This document shows positions 46,001 to 56,585 of a stretch of DNA of 64,000 nt, one piece after another. Origin of the DNA: Acorus gramineus (Eukaryota; Streptophyta; Magnoliopsida; Acorales; Acoraceae); NCBI GenBank assembly GCA_030737835.1, contig CM060847.1, forward strand, positions 25,718,438-25,782,437, in the 5' to 3' direction. The notes below the pieces were generated by a model. It ran no database searches. It saw only the letters and a list, made by a program, of their open reading frames with translations, and had not been told where the DNA came from. Position 1 is the first letter of the stretch. Every line of letters starts with the position of its first letter. The translations under genes were made by a program, and so were the position numbers.

Positions 46001-46024
46001 CTAATGCCCTATTTTCTTATAGTG

Positions 46025-47186
46025 CATCTGCATTTTTGCATTTGAGTGTTAGGATTCATTCTATATTATTTTGATTAAAATATGCAACAATTAAGAACCA
46101 AAAAATGTGCTGAGAGATTCATTCAATGTAGTTTTAGTGCCAATTAACTTCGGACAGTATTTCAATATGTAGATTACTAGAAAGTACGATAATTGCAGGT
46201 TAAAAAAAGAAAAATTATATGATAATTGAAGAAATAAGAAATTGATAAGACTTTTGGTTATACATTAAAATTTTCAATTAAACTTTTGAATATGTATTTT
46301 TTGTATCCTCTATTGGTGAACACATAATTGTCATTTGACAGTTATTTCAGTTAGCCTTGAGTTAACATATTAATCTTAGCAGCATAAATTATTGATAGCT
46401 ATGTGTAGGAGTAAGTTGTGAACTCCGTAAATATTTCAACTTTCATTTTACAATATTCACAAATTTGGTAGACCTTAAAAGCATATCGAGTTAGTGCTGG
46501 TTAATTGAACAAAGTGTAATTTATCTAAGTGAAATATTATTTCTATGCAATTATACAAGCATGTATAATTCTAATATAATTTTAAACATATCTGAGAGAG
46601 AAAGCAGTTCAAAATCCAAAACCGGAATTCTTCAAAATATATTCACATGTCATCTTGTTAAAAGTATGTACATCTGCATATTATTTGAGTCAGGTATGAG
46701 TTAACATCAGCAGCATAAATTATTGACAGTTATGTATAGCAGGAGTAAGATATGATATTTCACATTATTGTGAACACATCACTTGATAATATAATTTAAT
46801 ACGTAAATTTAATTTTTGATCACTACCCATTAAAAAAATAGATTACCGAACCCTTAAAAACAATCTAATCAATCAATGAAAAAAAATACTACCCTAAAAA
46901 AATAAAAATAAAATGCTTATTTTTACATCTAAAGAAAAATTGATACATATATATCCAAAATCAATAAAAAAAAAAAACAAAACAAATTTTAAATTCAAAA
47001 GCATCCATCAATAATTTTATAGGCTTAAATGGATCCAATTTCATTTGTAATTTTTGTATTTATTCATGTGATTAAAATATTTATATTTTATAATTTTATG
47101 AGTATCTTAACAGTCTGAAAAATCTTTAAATGAAGTTTCATAAATTTTGACGTCGAAGAAGTCATGTTTTGAGATTAAGGACATGC
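46025..47186. repeat. AT-rich region with a duplicated segment (empty CACTA site)
   Basis: No gene. Positions 46485-46760 duplicate the flanks of CACTA-2 without the element: the junction ..AAAAGTATGTACATCTGCAT (near 46658-46677) corresponds to ..AAAAGCATGTCCAT (38993-39006) plus CATCTGCAT (46025). A further related piece, GCAGCATAAATTATTGA, occurs at 46379 and 46709. Confidence 0.6.
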
Positions 47187-48897
47187 TTATAAATCTTGGA
47201 ATTTGGATCAGGGACCTGTTTGTAACATACATAGGGTCTAGTTGTGAAACTGGTCAAACCTGTGGGTGGATCTGCAAAAAGCCGAGAAAAAGACAAAATT
47301 AGCCGTTTCTTATTAGGAACCTGGTGATAAAGGGCGCGTCTATCCCCACCCATCATTTTTCTTACCCCACCAATCAAAAAAAAAAAAAAAAACGGTGTTT
47401 GGCTGTTCCCGCCAATCCAGATCGACCGAAATTGGTCGTCATTTCAGATTTTGGACAACCGGACTTGGTTGCCATTTCAGGTTTTGGGCGACAGTAATTA
47501 GTCGCAATTTCAGGCTTTGAGCGACTGTAATTGGTCGAACAGGGTTCAAAACTATATCTACCTATTTTTTTGTAAACAAATAAATTTTTGGGTTTATCCA
47601 TTATATTCTACATTTATTCTTTGATCCAAACAACAGCTAAGGGGCTGAAAAAAATGTAAGTAGGTATACTTTCAATTAATTCAAATTTTTATAAAAAAAT
47701 ATCTTATTAGACAAATATATATCATTTTTAAGCTTCGTGTGAATTCGTAGTTAAGAGGATTCTTGGTTTGAAAACAAAAAAAACCTATCAGTTGATCCAA
47801 ACACATTATATATTTGGCTTTTGAAAATTAGTCCGTCACTTATGTAAAAAAAATTGTTCTTATATTCTACATTTAAGAATAATAATTGATTCTCCTTACA
47901 TTACAACTCAGACTTGAAGTGGTATGAAGGATTCAAGGAAGATATACGTCATGGGATTATGTTTCCAAGAAAAAAATTATAAACTTTATTACAAATCCTT
48001 TTCGACCAAGTTCGGTCGTCCGAAACCTGAAATGACGACCAAGTCCGGTCGCCCAAAATCTGAAATGGCGACCAAGTCCGGTCGTCCAAAACCTGAAATG
48101 GCGACCAAATCTGGTCGACCTGGCCGGATCGGTGGGAAAAGATAAAACACCGATTTTTTTTTTTCGATTGGTGGGGTAAGAAAAACCCTCGGTGGGGATA
48201 GCCGTGCCCGGTGATAAATATGATGATAAATATGAGACTTATTTATAACACATATAGGGGTCATTTTGTAAAACTTATAGAACCTGGGAGTCTATCTGAA
48301 AAATTCCCCATTAAGCAGGTCGAAGACCAGCCTGCAGTGCCGCATTATATAGTATAGAATAAATTTTGGAATTTGGATCAGGGACCTGTTTGTAACACAG
48401 ATAGGGTCTAGTTGTGAAACTAGTAAAATGTGGGGGTGGATCTGCAGAAAGCCCAAGAAAAGACAAAATTAGCCGTGTTTTATTAGGGATCTGGTGATAA
48501 ACATGAGAGATTTATTTATAACACATATAGGGGTCGTTTTGGAAAACTTATAGAATCCGGGGGTTTATCTGAAAAATTCCCCATTAAGCAGGTGGAAGAC
48601 CTGCCTGCTGTGCCGCATTATACAGTATAGAATAAATCTTGGAATTTGGATCAGGGACATGTTTGTAACACAGATAGAGTATAATTGTGAAACTGGTAAA
48701 ACCTAGGTAGAAAGCTCAAGAAAAGACAAAATTAGCCATTTTTTGTTAGGGACCTGGTGATAAATATGAGAGACTTATTTATAACACATATAGGGGTCGT
48801 TTTGTAAAACTTATAGAACCTGGGGTCTATCTAAAAAATTCCCCATTAAGCAGGTCGAAGACCTGCCTGCTATCCCGCATTATATATAGTATAGATA
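47187..48897. repeat. Three-unit tandem array, unit about 270-285 bp
   Basis: Units start near GGAATTTGGATCAGGGAC and end GCCGCATTATATAGTATAG. Unit 1 is 47187-47331 plus 48219-48358 (split by the Mutator-like element), unit 2 about 48359-48630 and unit 3 about 48631-48897. All units share CCTGGTGATAAA, ATAACACATATAGGGGTC and CCCCATTAAGCAGGT, with several percent divergence. No coding capacity. Confidence 0.8.
47332..48209. mobile_element. Mutator-like non-autonomous element, 878 bp
   Basis: Long inverted arms begin GGGCGCGTCTATCCCCACC and, from the other side, GGGCACGGCTATCCCCACC. Flanks are GGTGATAAA at 47323-47331 and 48210-48218, a perfect 9-bp target duplication as for Mutator-like elements. 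Each arm (about 200 bp) contains three to four repeats of a unit of about 33 bp with GACCAAGTCCGGTCG and TTTCAGGTTTTGG. The short open frames in the arms are repeat artefacts. No transposase. Confidence 0.88.
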
Positions 48898-48918
48898 AAT
48901 TTCTAACAGAATAAGCAG

Positions 48919-49088
48919 TGTATCTCCTACTTGATACTTTCAAGAATGGTTCATGTTCCTGTGAAGCATCTTGGGCATGCATATGCAGCTTGATCCTATT
49001 GAAAATGAAAGAGAGTTGTGCTTATCATCTCTTGTTATATTTTCAGTAATGAAAATAAAGTTAGCTGATCATATATATCTACTATCCC
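48919..49088 (-). pseudogene. Inverted partial copy of the membrane-protein gene
   Basis: The reverse complement matches about 13095-13262: exon 3 (TGCCCAAGATGCTTCACAGG..) and parts of both adjacent introns, at roughly 85-90% by eye, with a 13-bp insertion near the exon end. It is cut at 49088 by the hAT-like end. It is a fragment with no open gene. Confidence 0.75.
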
Positions 49089-50211
49089 CAGTGGTGGAGC
49101 CAGGAATTCGCTCTAGGGGGGCTGTCCTCTAACTGAACCTTTAAATTGTTTTTTAATAACAAAAATAAATAAATAAATAAATAAAAAAGTCTGTGCAAAA
49201 AACATACTATCAATCTAGGGGAAAAATATATGTCTACTGAGGAGGATATTTTTCCCCCTTCAGTTAAACTTTTTCAACTTGGGGTTAAAACTCAAAGGGT
49301 TATTTTAAGGATGGTAATTTTAGGTGGTTTAAATTTGACTATCTCAATTATTGGGCCTTTAGTGTGTTGTCTCGCGACCTCTTTATAGGCTGTCTACGTA
49401 CCCCTTGGGGATCAAGTCATACGTAGTTCCTCGAGTGGATTGCCGCTTCCACTACTCCGTGGCTGTTATAACCGTCCCCCCATTAAACACTTTTAGTGGG
49501 TGATTTCGGTGGAAACCCCCAGGTGTTAATGAGGCACGTCATGCCCATGTCGTGCAATTAGTGGGCCATTACTGTCCGTTTGGCAGTTACAGGTGTTAGT
49601 TACAGGTGTTATGACCCTTTGACCGTTTATTTAATCTGCAAGTGGCTCTTGGGCCTGCTCATTCGTCAGTTACATCTTTGAGTATGTCCGCAAGGAGATC
49701 GCCCGACCAGACCTCTTGTCTGGTCGTGTCTTTCCTGCTCATTTGCGAGCAGTAAGGTCATCCGACCAGGCCTCTAATCTGATCGTGCCTTAACTACTCG
49801 AGGTGACACTCTTTCACGAGGTGTCTGACTGTCCGACTAGACCCTGGATCTAATCGTGCTTGCGCATCTTGGAATGTCATCATGACCTTTAGGATTCAGA
49901 TCTAGTTCTGTGGGCCCTAAGTGTGATAGCCTATATCCGCCTTGATATGACACGTGTCACAGCGCAGATTTTTACTTCCACACCTAGTATAAAATCCATT
50001 GTTGATAAATTCATCTTGTTAGGCATAATGGCATATGCTAATAGGAGGTTGTGGGCGAGGAGACACTGTAAGTGGATAATTGTTTAAATTTTTTTTGACA
50101 AGTTTTCTTAAAAAGCAGTTATATTTTTATATGCTATGCTTTTTGTCAGGGCATGTAGATAAAAGCAGTTATATTTTTTTCAGCATGGTTAGGTGTGAAC
50201 ACGAAAGCTAA
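49089..50211. mobile_element. hAT-like end followed by LTR-like debris
   Basis: CAGTGGTGGAGCCAGGAATT at 49089 resembles the hAT ends at 754/1508. No matching right end was found. From about 49350 to 50020 the text (GGCTGTCTACGTACCCCTTG, repeated CCGACCAG..CTGGTCG blocks) resembles an old LTR or MULE remnant. No frame with known content. Internal limits are uncertain. Confidence 0.4.
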
Positions 50212-50220
50212 ATTGGTGTT

Positions 50221-51091
50221 CGACGCGGCTATTCCCACCAAACGTTTCACTTAACCCATCATAAAAAAAAAAAAAACCGGTGTTTGACTGTTCTCACCAA
50301 TCTAGGTCGACCGAATTTGATTGTTATTTCAGGTTTTGGACGACCGAACTTAGTCGTCATTTCAGGTTTTAGGTGACCGAAATTGATTGCCATTTCAGAT
50401 TTTGGGCGACTGAAATTAGTCAAACAGGGTCCAGAATTATATTTACATGTTCTTTGTAAACAAGAAAATTTTTGGGTTTATCCATCATATTCTATATTTA
50501 TCTTTTATCCAAATAACAACTAAGGGACTGAAAAAAATGTAAGTAGGTATACTTTCAATTAATTCAAATTTTTATAGAAAAATATCTTATTAGACAAATA
50601 TATATCATTTTTAAACTTTGTTTGAATTCGTAATTAAGCGGATTCTTTGTTTAAAAACAAAAAAAATCTACCAGTTGATCCAAACATATTTTATATTTAG
50701 CTTTTAAAAATTTGTCTGTCACTTGTAAAAAAATTGTTGTTGTATTCTACATTTAAGAATAATAATTGATTCTCCCTACATTACAACTCAGACTTGGAGT
50801 GACATAAAAAATCCAAGGAGGATATACGTCATGGGATTAAGTTTCCAAGAAAAAAAAATTAAAAACTTTATTACAAATTCTGTTCGACCAAGTTCAGTCA
50901 CCCAAAACTTAAAATGGCGACCAAGTTAAGTTGCTTAAAATATGAAATGACGGCCAAGTTCGGTCGCTGAAAACTTAAAATGACGACCAAACTTAGTCGA
51001 CTTGGCCAGATCGGTGAGAATAGAAAAAACATCGTTTTTTTTTTTTTTATTGGTGGGGTAAGAAAAAGACTTGTTGGGGATAGACGCGCCC
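50221..51091. mobile_element. Second copy of the Mutator-like element, 871 bp
   Basis: The left arm starts CGACGCGGCTATTCCCACC and the right arm ends GGGGATAGACGCGCCC. Flanks are ATTGGTGTT at 50212-50220 and 51092-51100, a perfect 9-bp target duplication different from that of the first copy. The interior (AAAAAATGTAAGTAGGTATA, ATATCTTATTAGACAAATAT) is shared with 47332-48209, so both belong to one family that moved independently. It ends 494 bp upstream of the PPR gene start. Confidence 0.87.
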
Positions 51092-51100
51092 ATTGGTGTT

Positions 51101-51585
51101 GTTCCACAGTTTTTTTTACAGTCTCAAATATAATTTTATATACATCGTTAGAATTTCAGTGAATCATTTATCTCGTTAGAAATTATTATAAACCTCGTTA
51201 GACGATATATATACCTCCTTAAATTTTTTCTTACATTTACTAAAAATTGTTTCGTTTGAATTTGAAATAGAGCGATGCACATTTTTTTCTTATCAAATCA
51301 TATACCTCTTTACATAGCGTGTAGTATTTAAATAAAAAAATAAAAACATGTGTAAGTTTTGAACTATAAAAATGAGATCTAACATTTTTGAAACTCAAAA
51401 TATGTTTGGATAAAAAAACATAATTTTATAATTTTAATTAAAAACCAATGAGAACAAAATAAGAGAAACAAAAATAACAATCCATTTTATCCGAACGTAA
51501 AAACATATCATAAAAGTGTTTAAAAATTGTTTAGTTAGTATTTCTATTGTACAGAATCCATCCCATATGACTACCGTTTCAAAAT
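51101..51585. other. Upstream region of the PPR gene
   Basis: AT-rich, with no gene. It presumably holds the PPR promoter, but no clear TATA box was chosen. Confidence 0.4.
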
Positions 51586-53886
51586 TTGAATGAATATCAG
51601 ATTACAACGCTTTACATAAACTCTCCCCAAAATCGAACCCTTCAAAACCTGATGCAACCCAAACTCATATCAATCGCCCAAATGCGAACCGTAGTCTACA
51701 ATCAAAATCTACAGATCACCCGCTTCGCCAAATCGGGCAGAATCGACGAAGCGATCAGAGTTTTCAACAACATGAACAACCGGAACACCGTCACTTATAA
51801 TTCGATGGTCTCCGCCTACTCCAAGAACGGTAGGCTTTCAGAGGCTCGTCGTCTGTTCGACGCGATACCTCTCAAGAACTCCGTCTCCTGGAACACGATG
51901 ATCGCCGCCTATTCCCACAACGGCTTCGCCGCAGAAGCTGCCCATCTGTTTGAGAGAATGCCTGAAAGGGACGACTTTTCGTGGGCTCTGATGATCACCT
52001 GCTACGCACGGAGCGGGGACCTCGAGAAGGCGAGGCGTCTGTTTGACCGGCTCCCCATCAAGGGGAGGAGCCAAGTCTGTTGGAACGCGATGATCGCCGG
52101 ATATGCTAAGAAGAGGAGGTTTTACGAGGCGGAGAGGCTTTTGTACGAGATGCCGGAGCGGGATATGGTTTCTTGGAATTCCGTTCTCGCGGGGTACACC
52201 CAGAATGAGGAGATGGTTATGGGTTTTGGTTTTTTTGAGAGGATGACAGAGAGGGACGTGGTTTCTTGGAATCTGTTGCTCGATGGGTTCGTTCGGATTG
52301 GTGAATTGGACTCTGCTTGGGAGGTTTTTGTGAGGATTCCGGAACCGAATGTGGTTTCTTGGGTGACGATGCTGAATGGGTTTGCGAGAAACGGTCTGGT
52401 CGTTGAGGCGAGACGGCTCTTTGATCGGATGCCGGAGAGGAATTTGGTTTCTTGGAATGCCATGTTAGCTGGGTATGTGCAGAATTTAGAGATTGAGGAG
52501 GGTTTTAGGCTTTTTGAAGATATGTCGGAGAGGAACGCTGTTTCGTGGACGACGATAATTAACGGATTTGTTCGTGTTGGGAAGCTCGAGAGAGCAAGAG
52601 AATTGCTAGATGCGATGCCTTATAAGGATGTCGCCGCTCAAACTGCGCTTATGTCTGGGTATGTTCGAATCATGAACATGGATGAAGCACATCGGATTTT
52701 TGATGTGATCAAATCTCGAGATGTTGTGTGTTGGAATGTGATGATCGCTGGTTATGCTCAGTGTGGTAGAATGGATGAAGCAATGCATTTGTTTCAAGCG
52801 ATGCCGGAGAAGGATATGATTTCGTGGAACACTCTAATTTCTGGGTTTGCTCAAGGAGGACAGATGGAGGAGGCAATAGGGATTTTTGAAGAGATGAGTG
52901 AGAGGAATACAGTTTCTTGGAATTCTCTTATTTCGGGTTTCACCCAGAATGGGTTTTATATGGATTCACTAAGGCATTTCATACTGATGAGAAGGGAAGC
53001 TAAGAAACCTGACTGGTCTACATTTGCTTGTGTCCTCAGTGCTTGCACAAATGTTGCAGCTTTCCGTGTAGGGGAACAATTGCATAGCCTTGCAACAAAA
53101 AGAGGATTCATCAACGATTTGTTTGTTGCAAATGCCTTAATAACCATGTACTCAAAGTGTGGGAGGATATCGAAAGCAAGGCAAGTGTTCAGTGAGATGG
53201 TTGTGGTGGACATCGTTTCCTGGAATTCACTGATTGCTGGGTATGCAATGAATGGTAATGGAAGAGAAACGTTACGAATCTTTTCTGAAATGGTGAAGTG
53301 TGGGACTAATCCAGATCAGGTTACATTCATCGGAGTCTTATCAGCGTGCAGTCATGCAGGGTTAGTTAAAGAAGGCGTGGATTTGTTCGAGTCGATGACC
53401 AAAGACTACTCTGTCCAGCCCACCGCAGAACACTATGCCTGTATGGTTCACTTGCTAGGGCGGGTTGGAAGGCTGGATGAAGCTTATGAACTGGTGAAAG
53501 AGATGCCAATCAATGCGAATGCTGGCGTGTGGGGGGCATTGCTATGGGCTTGCCGGATGCATCATAATGCAGAGCTTGGTAGGTTTTGTGCAGAGAAGCT
53601 CACTGAGTTCGAGCCCCGCAAGACATCGAATAATGTGCTCTTGTCGAACTTGCATGCTGAGGAAGGCAAATGGAATGAAGTGGAGAGAGTGAGGGTTTCG
53701 ATGGAGGAAAGAGGAGCGCATAAGCAACCAGGTTGCAGCTGGATTGAGGTAAACAATCAGGTCTGTTCATTCTTATCGGACAATCTGAGGCAATGGAGAA
53801 TGTCAGAGATCTTGGAAACTTTGAAGGCTCTGAGAATACAAATGAGAGACATTGACATTAAGTACGCTTTTTCTAGCCATGGTTGA
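51586..53886 (+). CDS. Pentatricopeptide-repeat protein, PLS class with E-type C-terminus
   Basis: Single-exon frame of 766 codons, typical for plant PPR genes. From about residue 40 to 650 it is a run of roughly sixteen PPR motifs of about 31-35 residues, with repeated cores such as VSWNTMIAAYSHNG, VSWNSVLAGYTQNEEM and VTFIGVLSACSHAG. These helical repeats bind single-stranded RNA in mitochondria or plastids. The C-terminus (GAHKQPGCSWIEVNNQVCSF onward) is an E/E+ region and lacks a DYW deaminase domain, so editing would need a DYW partner in trans. The first Met is used because the frame is open from there; Met-23 (MQPKLISIAQ) is an alternative start. The N-terminus is compatible with a mitochondrial transit peptide, but this is inference. 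No lesion is visible. Target RNA unknown. Confidence 0.92.
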   Translation: MNEYQITTLYINSPQNRTLQNLMQPKLISIAQMRTVVYNQNLQITRFAKSGRIDEAIRVFNNMNNRNTVTYNSMVSAYSKNGRLSEARRLFDAIPLKNSVSWNTMIAAYSHNGFAAEAAHLFERMPERDDFSWALMITCYARSGDLEKARRLFDRLPIKGRSQVCWNAMIAGYAKKRRFYEAERLLYEMPERDMVSWNSVLAGYTQNEEMVMGFGFFERMTERDVVSWNLLLDGFVRIGELDSAWEVFVRIPEPNVVSWVTMLNGFARNGLVVEARRLFDRMPERNLVSWNAMLAGYVQNLEIEEGFRLFEDMSERNAVSWTTIINGFVRVGKLERARELLDAMPYKDVAAQTALMSGYVRIMNMDEAHRIFDVIKSRDVVCWNVMIAGYAQCGRMDEAMHLFQAMPEKDMISWNTLISGFAQGGQMEEAIGIFEEMSERNTVSWNSLISGFTQNGFYMDSLRHFILMRREAKKPDWSTFACVLSACTNVAAFRVGEQLHSLATKRGFINDLFVANALITMYSKCGRISKARQVFSEMVVVDIVSWNSLIAGYAMNGNGRETLRIFSEMVKCGTNPDQVTFIGVLSACSHAGLVKEGVDLFESMTKDYSVQPTAEHYACMVHLLGRVGRLDEAYELVKEMPINANAGVWGALLWACRMHHNAELGRFCAEKLTEFEPRKTSNNVLLSNLHAEEGKWNEVERVRVSMEERGAHKQPGCSWIEVNNQVCSFLSDNLRQWRMSEILETLKALRIQMRDIDIKYAFSSHG

Positions 53887-53989
53887 ATCTGAATCATTGT
53901 TGCTATTCTGTATCATCATTGATGGTGCAAAAAATGATCAGTCACCAATACTCATAGCATGAACAAGCTCCTTCAACAAAATGATCGAA

Positions 53990-54245
53990 CCGGTGTGCAA
54001 CTCACAGGATGATCTAATGGCCATCCATCCTCGATGCCAACTTCATGGTCGTTCTGCAGCACTATAGGTTCTGCAATAATGGGTTCAGTGACCCTTCCGA
54101 GGTGAAGAACAGTGCATAAGCCAACACCAACTTCTTGATATGAAACAGAAGCGAATGCTCCTTCTGTTCTAGTTTGATACTGTGCGATATGGATATCATG
54201 TTGGGCACGTGCCTAGATTCCTTGGTCTTTTTCCTGAGCTCCTCT
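53990..54245 (-). pseudogene. Truncated paralogue of the fragment at 56586-56846
   Basis: The minus strand reads EELRKKTKESRHVPNMISIS, then FHIKKLVLAYALFFTSEGSL, then a stop after LLQNL. It is clearly related to 56586-56846. The protein family is not recognised. It lies just downstream of the PPR gene, on the opposite strand. Confidence 0.5.
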
Positions 54246-55084
54246 CACCAATTTAAATTTGTGAACCATGCAGGTTTCTAGATATATATCTTTTCTCATA
54301 GAAGGACTTCATTAGCAATTTATGTATCATTATAGTTTGGTTTGAAAGCAGTATAGAATTGAAAGCATGCAGAGAAATAGATGTGGAGACTGTGCATGTA
54401 TGTGTTGTATGCATAGTTTAATCATTGATTAGCAGGATATTTCTAAAGCATTCGAGACTCTTCCCCTTCCATTTATTCTGTTTGAATCTATGGACTTTTG
54501 TGCTTAATGTTTAGATAGCATATTGTATACTCCGGGCATCAGGTTTTTTTAGTAGGTGAGGGTGAGTTGCACATGTAACAAAAAAGTGATTTGAGGAAGA
54601 GATTGTATGGATCGAACCATTGGGTTTAATCGTAATGTCATAATATACGACTGCTGCAAGTGTGGGAGGAATTTTTGTTGAAGATAACCTTTGTTTTATT
54701 ACAAACTCCACTGCAAATGTGGAAGGGGTTTCCAGAATGGCTAACCCGATTGAAGTGGATATGTTTGTAGAGGAGAAACTGGAATTTTTGAAATAGATGG
54801 TGTTTTTGAACCTGCCTTTCCAAATTTATCTTTGACAAAGAATGAAGTTTCTTATTTAGTGGATTTGTAGTTTAATATTTAATCCTTTTTTTTCCATTGC
54901 ATTTGTGCCGTGACATTTTGTTTCCTTTTATTTTGGATGTTAACCAATCTGAATGAATTTTATTGACATCCCCATCCTATTCTCGAGAATAAAGATACAG
55001 CAGAAATATTTTGTGTATTTGATTGGTGACTGCTATAAATCATTAAATCTATGGTCTTAATTTATATTTGCTCATAAACCGCAG
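54246..55084. other. Intergenic, nothing recognised
   Basis: AT-rich sequence with no frame of recognisable content and no repeat seen. Confidence 0.4.
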
Positions 55085-56450
55085 GTATTATCACAACATT
55101 ACATCAAATACTCTTGTTGTGCTGGAGGCCTTGGCAGCTCATGGAGTTAAAACATTGATATATTCCCAGCACATGCGCTATTTGTGGCCTGAAAAAAATG
55201 CCTATTACAGAAGATACCCCTCAGGTGCAATGCAGTATTTATAATATGAACCAGTATGTAGTGGTGGAATAGTCTTGGAGGATATTGTAAATGATGAAGT
55301 GTTAGACCAAGCTTTTTGATACTCTATATCATATGATAATTGATCAACCTGCTTATTCATGCAGGTCCCAATCAACCCCCCCCCCCAGAAGTAATTATTC
55401 TTGATTTCTCCAAGAATAATAGCATGGCTGTGATGATTCTGAGGTGTGTACTCCCAAGGATTTGACATTTATAAAAATAGTGGATCAAAACTGACATTAT
55501 TACTGCCCCCACGTGCAGATATTTTAATGTTATTGGATTGGATCCCAAAGGTCAATTAGGGGAGGCTCCGAGACCAGAACTATGTGAGCATGGCCGGATA
55601 TCTGGTGCTTGTTTTGATGCAGCGCTTGGAATAATTCCTGGTCTAAAGGTATTGTTGGTCGTTGACATCTCCCCAAAGAAACAATCTGACTGACTTATCA
55701 TTATAATTGGGACTGGTAATCTAAGTTTTTTTTTTTTTTTTGGCTGGCCTGTCATAGGTTAAAGGAACAGACTACAACACAGAAGATGGCACTTGTATAA
55801 GAGACTACATTACTGATTTAGTCCATGCACATGTTAAGGCTCTTGACAAGGCAAGACAAAAGAAGGCTGGCATCTACAATGTTGGAACAAGGAAAGGTTT
55901 GTTTTTGATTTCACACTCATCTTATTCGTGTCATTTATCATTCATGAAACAATGGGTGTCTTCACATAATCATGTGCAGTTACACCTGCAAAACTTTGAA
56001 TGCATGATTATGTCAGATTGTCTCATTCAATTAAATTGACTTGATTTGTTCCTCTTTGTATATTAAAAGAATATGTATAAACCATTTTCTGAACATTGTA
56101 TTTCTGTGTGTATGCGAGCAGGTAGATCGGTGAGGGAGTTTGTAGAAGCGTGTAAGAAAGCAACTGGCATGGACATCAAAGACATCAAAGTCGATTACCT
56201 CAGTCACCGGCCTGGCGACTATGCTGAAGTCTACAAAGCAACTGGCATGGACATCAAAGACATCAAAGTCGATTACCTCAGTCGCCGGCCTGGCGACTAT
56301 GCTGAAGTCTACAGCAACCCTTCTAGGATCAATAGAGGGCTGAATTGGTCTACCCAATACACAGATCTCGAGAAGAGTTTGCGAGTTGCTTGGAGATGGC
56401 AAAAATCTCACCCGAACGGGTATGGATCGCATTTGGCTATGGACTCCTGA
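55085..56450 (+). pseudogene. UDP-arabinose/UDP-glucose 4-epimerase, 5'-truncated and frameshifted
   Basis: Five exon blocks with GT-AG borders (55085-55224, 55364-55443, 55519-55648, 55758-55896, 56122-56450) match the C-terminal two-thirds of plant Golgi UDP-Xyl/UDP-Glc 4-epimerases of the MUR4/UXE type. They read [32 protein letters not shown] in a shifted frame, [38 protein letters not shown] and [19 protein letters not shown]. Lesions: an extra A in the A-run at about 55191 and loss of the catalytic YxxxK stretch, replaced by a C-run (about 55376-55387). The last exon has a 78-bp in-frame direct duplication (56157-56234, 56235-56312). The Rossmann N-terminus is absent. The enzyme would interconvert UDP-xylose and UDP-arabinose; this copy should not. 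Confidence 0.85.
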
Positions 56451-56585
56451 TTCAGCAAAATTTCTTTTCAGGATGGTATTCTTGATTATAGCGCCTTTTC
56501 GGACATTCGCTTGTGAGTGAAGAGGGTTTTTTTTTAGGCAGTTAAGAGGAATACTTACAGGAGAACAATTTTTTTTTTTCCTTTT

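Larger units (their letters stand above)
39007..46024 (+). mobile_element. Second CACTA-type transposon carrying host exons, 7.0 kb
   Basis: The left end is CACTACAACAAATTTGATC at 39007 and the right end TTTTCTTATAGTG finishes at 46024. Both flanks are CAT (39004-39006 and 46025-46027). The subterminal regions (39030-39330 and 45555-46000) hold many TTTCGTAGC / GCTACGAAA motifs, a different motif from the first CACTA, so it belongs to another family. Contents in order: a G+C-richer leader near 40840-41065, a tnp2 start remnant (41934), an NMNAT exon, a thioredoxin exon and repeats. No complete transposase is present. Confidence 0.85.

Noticed and set aside
47924..48264. Frames with repeated SGRPKPEMATK-type units in the Mutator-like arms
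   Set aside because: Direct translation of the arm repeat of about 33 bp; present on both strands and not an encoded repeat protein.
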